Shown one piece after another: positions 1 through 11,133 of a stretch of 55,110 nucleotides of DNA. Position 1 is the first letter of the stretch. Each line of letters opens with the position of its first letter. This stretch comes from Periconia sp. R9002 (lineage: Eukaryota > Ascomycota > Dothideomycetes > Pleosporales > Periconiaceae): positions 1 through 55,110 of the forward strand of contig JAMAHW010000139.1 of the NCBI GenBank assembly GCA_023627715.1, in the 5' to 3' direction. Below the pieces are notes generated by a model that saw nothing but the letters and a program-made list of their open reading frames with translations, was not told the origin of the DNA and did not search any database. The position numbers and the translations under genes were made by a program.

Positions 1-216
1 TGGGTATCGACACAGGTGGAAGGGGGGGGGGGTACACTGGGTAACGTCCTTGGCCAGGACGGGTCTTCAAGCTATAATTAGGTGGTTTGTTGATTGGAAT
101 GCTAAGGTAGGAAGTTCGTGACATGGAATTTCCCCTTGGATTCATGATCTTTCAAACAACAAGCCTCGTACTATGAGATTGATAGGACATATGCTTGCTC
201 TACCTGCTTAGAATTA

Positions 217-1741
217 TTATCTAGAACCTTTGTGCTTTACAAAATCTTCGTACCCAAACCCGACATCCGCCAGCTCAATCACCTTAGTTCTCTCCTCTCC
301 GAATCCCATAAATGCCTTTCTAATAGCAGGGAAGTTCTCACGACACCAAAACTCGTACTCGCCCCAGCGCGGTGGAATCTTCCCTTGGCCTCCATTATCG
401 AGGCCCTCGCGCGACGGTGCGCTAAGTGCCCAATTCGACATATCATTCATGTACTGAGCATCTTTTGGCGTGGGGAGCAAATGGAAATTACGCGGCTCTG
501 CGGTTTCGGAAAGTGTTCTCTGCTCCCACTCTTCCATGACGATTTTGTCTGGTAGCGGTAGACGGCCGGATAATATTCGTGCTAGCACGGCCGATTGGGC
601 TTCTGCCATTGGGAATGGCGTGACTCTCTGGTTCAAAACGAGGAATGAGAGGGTAGGCCGGGGTGTGTACATTAAATGTTGGTAAGTGTGATTGACGTGC
701 GATCCATCAGTGATGAGCTTTGGTTGTATGTTTTCTAGGAAAGGTAGCGAATAAAGATAACCGGTTGCAAAAACCACAGCGTCTATCTTCTTTTCTACAG
801 TACCGTCTTGGAACTTCACTGACCGGTCGGCTACGATGAATTCCGATATAGGGGGAAGCTCGCGCCTGAGCGGAGTAGCTATAGTCGGTGGAGGAGGGGA
901 TCTGCAAGACCAAAGGAGTGGCTTCTGGGAAGATTGGCAAATCTGAAGAGATATGTCGGATCCGGAGGCTGAACTGCCGACCACGATGACCTTTTTCCCA
1001 GCAAAGTCGGACGACCGACGGTAGTATTTGGAATGGGTTATCGAACTAGGATAGCGCTCGTTCCATTCTTGGATGCCGGATATTTCTGGAACTAGAGGAA
1101 CAATGAAGTGTCCATTCGCTACAATAACTGCATTGAATGTTTCTGTGGATTGATCGTTGCTATGAAGATTGCGGGTTGTGACTTTCCAGTCCGACCCATT
1201 TACTGGTTCAACATTCACCACCTGTGTCTCGTACTGTACAAGATGTTGCACATCTTCACCATAGGCTTCCACATGAGCCAGTACCGCCTCGTGCCTTGGA
1301 TAGAGTGGAGTATTTGGAGGCCATTTCTGCCCTGTAAATTCCATAAGCGGCCGTGGATTGTTGGTTTCCAAATCGTCGTATATTGGGCTTATGTAAGATG
1401 CTTCACGTTGCGACTTAGGCATGCCGGATGTGGCATCTATATTGCGGGGTCTTGAATCCCAAACTGGGTCTTGGTTTTTGCCTCGAGGATCTGTTTGAGG
1501 GACATGGAAAATGTCTTCGTGTTGGTGACTTGTATAGTTCCATATGCCTCCAGCTTTCGCACGCTGCTCAAAAAGAGTAATCTTATCAAAGGCTTTCTCA
1601 GCTAATAGATACCTGTCGTGCTCAGTAAGGGTATGGTTGGCTAACATTTCGGTGAAGGTACTTCGCTGCGGCGACTCCTGAAGGCCCTGCACCCACAACA
1701 GCGATGGATTTAGCTCTTAAGTAAGTCATGCCGGCCATCAT
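217..1741 (-). CDS. Flavin-containing monooxygenase (FMO1-like), 2 exons
   Basis: Predicted NADPH- and FAD-dependent monooxygenase that oxygenates nucleophilic N or S substrates. Exons are 1741-1662 and 1612-217, with a 49-nt intron (1661-1613, GTACCT...CGACAG). Splicing rebuilds the FAD Rossmann motif GAGPSG (about residues 17-22) followed by AAKYLLAEKAFDK. Reading straight through the intron would give a false N-terminus. Later come the FMO-type stretch HSKYYR...FAGKKVIVVG, the NADPH motif GSSASG (about residue 236) and FATGY (about residue 306). The spliced product is about 491 aa, a normal length for fungal FMOs. Two adjacent ATGs (1741, 1738) and one at 1729 could each serve as start. 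The gene is divergent from the Ca3427-like gene, with about 610 bp between the starts. The substrate cannot be told from sequence; family assignment is secure. Confidence 0.9.
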
Positions 1742-2351
1742 GACGACATGAGTATGGCAACGAGAGAAACAAAAGAGTCCGATTAATATACTGAAAGCTA
1801 GAGGGAAAGAAGGACCTCCGACAATAAAGGTTGAGATTCAGAGACTGAAAGATAACGAAGCAACTTCATCTCAGGGCGAAATCGGCCATACTAGGAGCAA
1901 TTCGGTACATCCCGAAAATTGATGAGGACTCATACTGTGCTATCGATATTAGCTGGGTGCTGACTGGATTTTGCTGTGAACACAAGATTTTTAGGACAAA
2001 TTCCCACCAAATAACACATATTGAATATATAAACGAAAAGAAATGTCACTCGTTCAACAAAGGGTCTCTCGAAAGCAACGCGGGGATATCAAGCAATCTC
2101 CGAATAATCTGCGAGTTTCCCGAACAATCGCCTAGCACTCTAGTGACATCACATGTTGCTTCCGATACAGCAGCCCCGACACAACTTCGTGAAGCTTGAG
2201 GCACTCTGCACGCACGCTGTTTTCCGGTATATAGAGCTGGAATTGAATTAATTGATCCTCTGTTCTAACTTTTATGATTGCTTTCCTCAGGTATCTGATC
2301 TCATTCGATCGTGCGCATTCCCTCTGATCTTGGCTTTACGGTGGTGAAACG
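1742..2351. promoter_or_regulatory. Shared divergent promoter region, FMO / PBP-like gene
   Basis: 610 bp between the start codons of two divergently transcribed genes. No coding exon was recognised. The region must hold both promoters; no transcription-factor site can be named with confidence. Confidence 0.5.
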
Positions 2352-3472
2352 ATGCTGTTGAGCGTACGCGTACCCCGACTTGCTGCTGCAACGCGACAGC
2401 TCAGAAACTTCTCTACGCACACAGCAACCATGTCCCAATTGAAAATCGGCTTTGTCCCTGGTTTGTCTATACCTCTCAACTCGAGTCCCATAAACTAATT
2501 CCGCCGTAGAACATTTTTCGACCCCCCTTGCATTCGCGAAGAAACACTATGACCTTCAAGCAAAACTACTTCCTTTTCCCTCCGGCACAGGGCACATGGT
2601 TACGGCCTTACAATCTGGCGAGATCGATATTGGTGTTGGCTTGACAGAAGGCTGGGTCGCAGCGATGGGAAAAGCCCAGGAAGCGGAAAAAGACGCCGGG
2701 TTCAAAGTTGTAGGCACATACGTCGAGACACCGTTGTGCTGGGCAATAAGCACGGGAGCGCGGCGAGAGGAAATAAACAGCGTGAAGGACTTAAAGGGAA
2801 AGACAGTTGGTGTATCACGGATTGGCAGTGGCTCTTATGTGATGAGCTTTGTGTTGGCAGACCAGGAAGGCTGGCTAGGCAAGGGATCAGGCTCTCCTTT
2901 CACTGTCGAACCGTTGAACACATTTTTGAATCTGCGGGAGGGTGTCAACAATGGCACTGCAGACTTCTTCATGTGGGTAAGTAATGAGTTGCTACCATCA
3001 CAGCATTCACCGCTCATAGCTTTTCTAGGAACATTTTACAAGTAAAAAGTACTACGACAATGGTGAAATCAAGCGTATAGGCGAAATATACACGCCTTGG
3101 TCCTCGTGGAAAATCGTCGCCAAAAACGATCTCATCACACCAGCGAATTGGTCCAAAACGGAAAAGGCATCTCATCCGCCAATAAAAGACGAACTGAAAG
3201 ACGTGCTTGATAAAATCAACAAGGGGGTAAAGCATTTTGAGGGAAATCAGGAAGAAGCGGTAGAGTACATCTACACGCATCTTGACTACTCGGAAGAAGA
3301 CGCCAGAGAGTGGCTGAAGACGGTGCGATTCGCACACGATGTTCGCGGGGTAGACAAGAGCGTGGTCGATAAGACCGTTCAGATACTGCAGAAAGCCGGA
3401 GTTCTCCAGAGTGGAGTGAATGAGCAAGCCATGATTGGTTTGGCGAGAAGCGAGGCGGTCAAATGGGTTTGA
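2352..3472 (+). CDS. Ca3427-like periplasmic-binding-fold (PBP2) protein, 3 exons
   Basis: Exons are 2352-2460, 2510-2976 and 3029-3472, giving 339 aa; the introns are 49 and 52 nt. The first 25 or so residues are rich in R, L, A and S without acidic residues (MLLSVRVPRLAAATRQLRNF), which looks like a mitochondrial presequence. A second ATG (MSQLKIGFVPE) would give a cytosolic form. The body has the family signature PEHFSTPL, then SGTGHMVTAL and GEIDIGVGLTEGW, and later LKGKTVGVSRIGSGS. This matches the fungal group typified by Candida albicans Ca3427, which has the fold of bacterial ABC-importer substrate-binding proteins and of THI5/NMT1. No permease or ATPase partner is next to it, so the ligand and role are unknown. 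It could instead act as a pyrimidine-precursor synthase-like protein, but I do not see the cysteine-rich motif of THI5. Confidence 0.85.
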
Positions 3473-4222
3473 TATCTGCTATCATCTTTCAAATGCATGG
3501 TGTGGATCGCGTTCCAGTGACGATCTGTCGGATAGGTTCCGGTGTTGTATAAATTTTATGTATTTACCATGAGTATTATATTTGATCAAACAACTATATA
3601 CTAAATCTTACTACCTCAGTAGTCTCTGTTGCATGGATGGACAAGGGAACACAGCTATATTGAAGAGGCCCCATACGCCTTTACATACCTCTCGATAACA
3701 GCATCGAGGATTTGGCAAGGGCTTCACGCGTGCTTTTGGGCGATGGGATATTAAGGAACGAGCAATATATTTTCCACAAACGAGACCGGGTTGACGAAGC
3801 GATCGCCGAATGCACGTTATGGGTTTTCTGGACACTAGTCTAATTTTTAATATATTCTGCCTCCTCCGTGCCGGAAAAAGCAAGGCGTATTCGTCGGTAC
3901 GCCGCTCATGCACATCATTTCATTCCGAAGCAGTTTTGGTACGTAGGCTCAGTAACTAATATTCAGAACTATCGTGTTTGTACTGTGGCAAATCTTGAGA
4001 GAGCTATTGCATATATAGTACTTACGTGTAGCTTCCGAATCTAAAAAATAGTGGGTAAACAGTAGTTGCCTCTGTACTGGGTCCCTTCTCCATATGTCCA
4101 GCCGTGCAACGCTTGTATATTGGCCCTAAACTCAAGCTCAGAAATTAAATGCTAATTATCGATTCATAAAAGCCATTGCTGGCCACAATTCGAAAACATA
4201 TACACAACTTCACCGCCCCACT
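3473..4222. other. Intergenic, no gene seen
   Basis: 750 bp of AT-rich DNA. The longest open frames lack codon bias or recognisable motifs. A TATA-like CATAAAAG lies at 4165-4172, about 50 bp before the esterase ATG. Confidence 0.5.
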
Positions 4223-5161
4223 ATGATCTTCTTCAAATTCTTATTCGCAGCGGGTTTGCTCGCAGCCTCAGCCTCAGCGCAAGCCCTTAGTTCCGAACTC
4301 ACCCAAGTCAAAGACTTCGGACCCAACCCCCGCAACGTCTCATTCTACATCTACGCCCCTAAGGAGCTCAAGCCAAACTCACCCATCCTTGTCGTCCCTC
4401 ATTGGTGTCATGGGTCAGCACAAGATGCCTTCAGAGGACGGAACTACGCGGCATTGGGTGATCAATACAGCTTCATCTCCATCTACCCCGATTCCCCAAA
4501 TCTAGCCGACAAGTGCTGGGACGTCAGTAGTAACGCTTCTTTAACCCACAACGGTGGCGGCGATGCTCTCAGCATTGTGAACATGGTCAAATGGACCCTC
4601 AGTGAATACCAAGCGGACCCCGATCGCGTCTTCGTAACGGGGACCAGCTCAGGCGCTATGATGACCAACGTGCTCGTCGGATCATATCCAGACGTTTTCG
4701 CAGCTGGAAGCGCGTGGGCAGGTGTCGCCTTCGGATGTTTCGCTGGTGATGCCTATGGGGCATGGAATGATGCGTGTGCCAAAGGGCAAGTGGTCAAAAC
4801 AAGCGCAGAGTGGGCTTCGATGGTCAAGAGTGCATATCCTGGCTACACGGGGTATCGTCCGAAGATACAGGTCCTTCATGGGGATGCGGATACAGTCTTG
4901 TACCCGCAGAACTTCAAGGAAGAAATCAAGCAATGGACTGCTGTGTTTGGATACAGTGACACGCCAGCGAGTACTACAGTGAACACACCGCTATCTAGAT
5001 GGACGAGATATAGATATGGGCCGGGATTTGAGGCGTACTCTGCTGCTGGAGTTACGCACGACATTCCTAATCAGTCAGGTCTGGTTATGGAGTATTTCGA
5101 TTTGGCATGTGATAGTAGCGCGGAGGGGTCAGACTGTTTCTCGCGGAAGACTAAATGGTAG
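4223..5161 (+). CDS. Secreted carbohydrate esterase family 1-like (acetyl xylan/feruloyl esterase)
   Basis: Intronless, 312 aa. Signal peptide at residues 1-20 (hydrophobic core, cleavage after ASAQA-like sequence). The mature protein is an alpha/beta hydrolase of the PHB-depolymerase/CE1 type. Nucleophile elbow GTSSGAM gives Ser142, HGDADT gives the acid Asp223, and GVTHDIP gives His279. An oxyanion-hole-like segment PHWCHGSA lies at about 59-66. The likely role is extracellular removal of acetyl or feruloyl groups from xylan. There is no cellulose-binding module: the protein ends shortly after the catalytic domain. Xylan acetyl versus feruloyl specificity cannot be decided; fungal AxeA-like enzymes share these motifs. 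Confidence in the family is high. Confidence 0.88.
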   Translation: MIFFKFLFAAGLLAASASAQALSSELTQVKDFGPNPRNVSFYIYAPKELKPNSPILVVPHWCHGSAQDAFRGRNYAALGDQYSFISIYPDSPNLADKCWDVSSNASLTHNGGGDALSIVNMVKWTLSEYQADPDRVFVTGTSSGAMMTNVLVGSYPDVFAAGSAWAGVAFGCFAGDAYGAWNDACAKGQVVKTSAEWASMVKSAYPGYTGYRPKIQVLHGDADTVLYPQNFKEEIKQWTAVFGYSDTPASTTVNTPLSRWTRYRYGPGFEAYSAAGVTHDIPNQSGLVMEYFDLACDSSAEGSDCFSRKTKW

Positions 5162-5512
5162 AGGGTGTTCATGCGGCTTGCGGATGTAAAACTGTTGGCA
5201 TGGAGCATCGATTGAGTGTTCCAAGGTTGTTTGGATGGGCGAGATGTGCCGGTGAGGGTGGAGATACAATGTGCAAATTGAAATAATTGGCTGGCGGCCG
5301 ACTTTCACATTCGCTTAAGCTGCTACGAGTAGACTAGCGTTCTTGGCGACATGAGACCGACTATCATTGCACCCCACTACCCAAACTTCTTGACCGACAG
5401 TCGCTGGGGACAAACCTGCATACACCAACGGAAAAATAACAGAGTATCCATTGCTATGCTCACTTATTATTTTCCTTAACTCTCACATATCACTCACCTT
5501 CATTCGAGCGAT
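5162..5512. other. Intergenic, promoter of helicase gene
   Basis: 351 bp between the esterase stop and the helicase ATG. No coding exon or named site was seen. Confidence 0.4.
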
Positions 5513-8500
5513 ATGGCGAGTGCCAACACCTCGTCCGACGCAACGACGCCTCCGGCTGCCCTGACGTGGTACTCCAAAGTCTTCAGCCGGCGACTCGATT
5601 TAATCGGAGATTATGTTGGGAACAACTTCTTTCTGATTGATGGAAATTCACTTCTTCTTCACTGTTTCTCTGATGAGCACATCGACTTCAGCCAAGGGTT
5701 CCAGTTGCTTCACGCGACATGGGCAGTCGAACGTTTTTTGAAAGACCTAATCAGACGGCGATGCCATTTCCACATCGCATTCTTTACTCAATACCGAGAA
5801 CTGTGTGTGCCCTCGTTTGTCTCTGATGAAACACAGAGGGAGAAATTTCTGCTCGCTAGAGCTGCTATAATTCGCCACCTTCGTGCGAATCTGCCGCAAG
5901 CCAACCCCGAAGTCTCTGTAAAAGTGTTCGAATCTGTGTTTGCAGATGAATTCACGAATTACCTACGCGATGTAGAATTTTTCTTTGTGCTAGCACATGA
6001 TGGTGCTTTTCCAGAAGCTCTCCGAACAAGATATCTACTGCGTAACAATCTTGATGCCTCACAAGACGAAGTTGATGATGAAACAAACCAGCGAGAAAAG
6101 CAGGCAAAGACGGCTTACCGTCAAATCATACATTGGTTCATGTCAGGAGGCATGAGCGTTGCATTGATCAACGGTCTTTCATTTCAAGACACCAAGGTTA
6201 TGTCGAATGTCTTAGAACACAGGAATGTCGAAAGCGGCGTTCCGTTGACGGTAATTTGCCCTCCACTATCCCTCTATTCGAGAAGACCATTTTCAAGCAT
6301 ACTAACTGGCATTGTAGATAGATTTCCAGAATGACCCAATTGATGAGCCTCGGCCTAACTACTTGAAACCCTCATTTTGGGAGAAAATGAACGGACATGG
6401 TGACGCGAAACTATCTGAAAGACAATACATTTCACTCTTGATATTGTCTGCACTCCTGCATGGCGGAGTTATCTCAAATGAATTTGCCGATGCTTTCCTT
6501 CGACATTCAGCATTAATTTCACAGCTTCATCTGTCCGAGCGCTTTGTAGAGGCAGAAGGTCTCGATGAAGAAGCGAGTGACATGTTGCAGGAATTCTGCG
6601 AAGAGGCTTCTCTTGTCCTCTCCTCCGATGAGTGGGCAAACAACATGAGTGAGTGGAAATGCATATGCGACGTGCCAGACCTTGTCGATGGGCGTCTTCT
6701 TGCAGTGTGCATCAGAAACAAGGGAGTGGGCCGAAACGAACGCTATGACGCCCTTGTGAAAGCAATGGCGGCTACTGGATCGGAAGTGGCTGGAAACGAT
6801 GAGCCTTCACAAAATTCAGATGGTATGCTATCATTTTTGCTGCCCATTTTACAATGCTAATTGGTCTTTTATAGCTACAAATACGCAAATCACGCCTTCT
6901 CAGGCAAGCGCGACTTCATATGCAGTGTTGCCTTTCTCGAACAACGTAATCGATCCGCATCTTGAACCAATCAAGCTTGCGGTAGATCGTTCAGGAGAGA
7001 TTCCACCAGCTACTACATCTCAAATCTTCAGAGAAGCAACACACTGGCACAACAGCAAGCGGCCGATGGACCCGAAAATCCGGGAAGACCAAATCGCGTC
7101 AAGTGCTAAACAAATGAAGAAAGTCTTGAGACGAAATCAATTCTTCATGGCTGAAATGACAACATATGCGGCTAGTCTTACAAACTCAGTGGGCAGAACT
7201 CTCGAGCCTGAGATCATCACCACCGGCGCAAAGCCAGAGAAAAAAGAAACTGAAAACATAAAGGGCAAGCCAGCTCCCAAGGCGAACCAAAATCCCAAGG
7301 GCGGCAAGAAGGGTGCTCCGTCAAGGAAAGAAGCCATGCTTGCTCAAATTGCCAAAGACAAGAGCCGGAAAGACGAGGCTTCAGCAGATACTATTGTTGC
7401 TAGTTGGCGAGTAGCGTGCGATAATCTGGAGAAAGAACCGACTGCCATGGCTCGATTTCAGAAGGCCAAGCAGTACCTGGTTGCACTTCCTGATGCCAAA
7501 AAGAATGTTTTGGAAGCAGAGATCCGTTTGTATCTTCTCCACAACAGGCTTACTGTGTGGGTTCAACTTTGTAAAAACAACAAAAAAGAGGAGAATCAAC
7601 ACATCGCCGCTGGCGTATATGAATCACTGTTAAGTTTGTCTCAGCTTCGCCGGCCAGTTACAAAGACGATTACTCTTTGCCTCGAAAAAACGATCAAAGA
7701 GCTCGGCCTTCCCAAAGTCCCCCTCCCAACACCTACGGACAATGACAGAAAGCTCGCTTTCAAATTTGTTCTTTCGAATACTTCGGGGGTGTCATTGACC
7801 ATACCAACTGACGCTATTACTTTCCAGCTCTCATACTGCGGGCCGTACTTGGACCGATCTATGGACTCCGCACCGGATCCTCGTGTTCCTTTTGAACCCG
7901 ATGCGTGGCAGCGAAAGGTTCTGGACGAGATCGATGCGAGGCGTTCTCTACTAGTCGTCGCCCCTACCTCTGCCGGAAAGACGTTCATTTCATTTTACGC
8001 TATGCAACAAGTTTTGGCGTCCAATGACGATGACGTTCTAGTCTACGTTGCACCTACCAAAGCATTAGTCAACCAGATCGCTGCTGAGGTTCAAGGTCGT
8101 TTTTCAAAGACGTATAAATATGGAGGTAACTCGGTATGGGGAATTCACACGCGGGATTACAGAATCAACAATCCCACCGGCTGCCAGATTCTAGTCACCG
8201 TACCCCATATCCTCCAAATCATGCTCCTTGCCCCATCTAACGCGGGCTCGTGGGCTAAACGTGTGAAGTGGATCATTTTTGATGAAGTTCACTGCATCGG
8301 ACAAGCCGAGGATGGTCAAGTATGGGAACAACTTTTGCTCATGGCACCCTGTCCCATCATTGCTTTGTCCGCGACAATTGGCAACCCGGAAGAATTCAGT
8401 GACTGGCTTAGTTCTACTCAAAAAGCTGTAGGAAATACTCTTACAATGGTCCGACATCCTCACCGATACTCTGACCTCAGGAAGTTCAAATACACGCCTA

Positions 8501-11133
8501 TGGGCTCTACCGAATTCCAAGGGTTGCCGGATAGCCGTGCCTTTGCCCGACTAGGTTTGGACGACGAAGCATTCAGCTTCCTCCATCCTGTGACGAGCTT
8601 GATTAATCGATCTCGAGGCATTCCCGATGATTTCAGCCTCGAAGCTGCAGATTGTCTTACTCTTTGGCAGACGCTCTCAAAATACCAGTCCGCAGACTAT
8701 CCAGTGGAGAAAAGCCTCGATCCGAACGTCGCACTTCCTCCCGTCGTCAAAAAACTGGACATTATCAAATGGGAGAAGTCGTTGAAGGAAGTTTTGAAAT
8801 CGTGGATGTCGGACCCAGATTCTCCTTTCGAAAATGTCGTCAAAGAACTCGGCAAGTCTGTGCAAAAGTCGGATACTTCATTGGACAACTCAAAAGCCCT
8901 GGTTCAACAGAAAGATGCAGAAGAAGACGACGACGAGAAGGAGCCGGAAGACACTTTTGATGCCGAAAGCATACTTCCCATGCTTGTGAGATTGCATGAG
9001 CAAGATGCTCTACCCGGTATCATCTTCAATTACGATCGTGGTCTCTGCGAGAAAATTTGTTTGACACTTCTGGACCAGCTGGAAACTGCTGAAACAAAGT
9101 GGAAAGAGACCAGTCCCAAATGGAAATCGGATCTCAAGAAGTGGGAAGAATACAAAGCAATTATGGCGAAAGCTAATAAACGCAACCCACCCAAACTGTC
9201 GAAGAAGAAAGGGAACGATGAAGATGGACTCACCAAAGAAGACATTGCTCGTGACGGCGCTAACAACGAGGCCAACCCATGGGCATCGTTTGATCCGGAA
9301 AGGCCTGTCGATCGATTTCATTTCGCTGATAACAAGAAACTCACACGGGAAGAATTGGACGTTTACGAGCGAGAGCTTATCAGACGTGACGTTCCCGAGT
9401 GGCTGCTCCGTGGTTTGAGGAGAGGTATTGGTGTTCACCATGCTGGTATGAATCGCAAATACCGCCAGGTGTGTGAAATGTTGTTCCGACGAGGTTACCT
9501 CAGGGTCGTCGTCGCCACTGGCACACTTGCGCTTGGTATCAATATGCCCTGTAAGACGGTCGTATTTTCAGGTGACTCGGTCTTTTTGACCGCCCTCAAC
9601 TACCGACAAGCTGCAGGTCGTGCGGGTCGTCGTGGTTTTGATATGCTCGGTAATGTGGTGTTCCATGGCGTTTCTGAAAGCAAGATTCACAGGCTTGTCA
9701 GCTCTCGCTTGCCGGATATCAATGGGTAAGTTTGAAAATCGTTGTTAAATGCACTATCGTCCGTTCATATGTCTAACATAAACTTCTTTAGTCATTTCCC
9801 GATTACGACCACACTCGTCCTAAGACTATTTACATTATTGAATGAGTCCAACCAGGCACCTGTCGCGATACGAGCAGTCAACGCACTCTTGTCACAGCCA
9901 AGGCTGTACCTCGGAGGTGAGGAGTCGAAATTGACCGTCCTTCACTTTTTACGGTTTTCTATCGAGTACCTCCGCAAGGAATATCTTCTTGGGGCCAAAG
10001 GTGAACCCATCAATCTTGCAGGCGTTGTTTCTCATCTTTACTATGCTGAGAACTCTTCTTTCGCTTTCCACGCCTTGGTCAAGGAAGGCTTCTTTCACCG
10101 ACTCTGCAACAAATTTGATACGCAGAGAGAAGCTGTTCTGCAGGAAATGATTCTCGTCATGGCCCATCTCTTCGGCAGACAGCCTTGCAAATACGCAGAC
10201 CGCGAATACATCGAGAATGTTGTGAAGCGCAGTCCTTCCATCGTTTTTCTGCCTCCTATGCCAGAAGATGCTACTGATATTTTGACGAATCACAACAAGT
10301 CAACTCTGGGGATTTATAAGGGCTACGTGAAAACATTTGCTGAACAGCACCTCCCTGAGCCGGAGGATGTTTTACCGCTCACCAACATGGAAATTAAAGG
10401 GGACTCCAGCATAAAGTCATCGAATCTCGGAAGACGTGCACCACCCATGGTGCGATCGCCATTTGTTGCACTTTCCGGCTACACCGACGATGATATCGAC
10501 TCGATCCATGATCTTTGCACTACTGTACGCTCTGGTATCTTCCTCGAGGAAGCTATCGTTCCTTACGTGGGAGTGTACAACGAGAAAACAGATATGCCGC
10601 TTAATGCCTATCTTTATGACTTCTACAACCATGGCGACGTGAAAGCGTTAGCCGTCGCCAACCGTATCCGCCGCGGTGACGTATGGTTTGTATTGAACGA
10701 CTTCAGCATGGTCCTCGCCACTATCGTTACCAGTCTGTCCAATTTCATGAACCTGTCTGCTGAATCCGAACTCGACGTTAGGGGCGAAGGCGAGGGCGTT
10801 GAAGAGGCTCAAGAAGACAGGCTCTTGCCTGATGATTCGGGTTACGAGACCGGCTCAACCATTTCTGCGGCATCGAGGGGCCCCGCCGCGCGCAATGTCC
10901 TCCCTGTGCAGGTCAAGAAAAAGAAGAAGGTTGCCGATTCGTGGGATGATGATGCTGACGAGGAGGATTTGCAGGCAGAGGCTGCGGCCAAAGCCGAGAA
11001 GGTCGAAGCAGAGCTTCGCGCTTTGGAAGAGAAGCCCGCCTGGGAGGAGGGTCAGGGTCTGCTGAATGTTCTCAAGGCATTCAAGGCTTTGAAGGAGGAG
11101 TTCGACACGAAGTTCAGAGCCATGTGGGCTTAA
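5513..11133 (+). CDS. DDX60-like Ski2-family DExH RNA helicase, 4 exons
   Basis: Exons are 5513-6250, 6318-6822, 6875-9725 and 9792-11133, about 1811 aa. All three introns (67, 52 and 66 nt) are GT-AG, phase-consistent and have TAAC-type branch sites. Motif I APTSAGKT lies near residue 778, motif II DEVH near 884, SAT follows, and motif VI QAAGRAGRRG lies near 1326. The lysine-rich insertion between the RecA domains and the long N-terminal part (GDYVGNNFFLIDGNSLLLHC) match DDX60 rather than Mtr4, Ski2 or Brr2. Family reports describe PIN-like N-terminal domains in DDX60, which is not verifiable here. Mammalian DDX60 is a cytosolic RNA helicase linked to antiviral sensing; the fungal role is unknown. 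The C-terminus is acidic and lysine-rich (KKKKKVADSWDDDADEEDL). Confidence 0.92.

Noticed and set aside
3611..3913. Minus-strand 100-codon frame
   Set aside because: No motif, no start context, no splice partners; composition like surrounding intergenic DNA.
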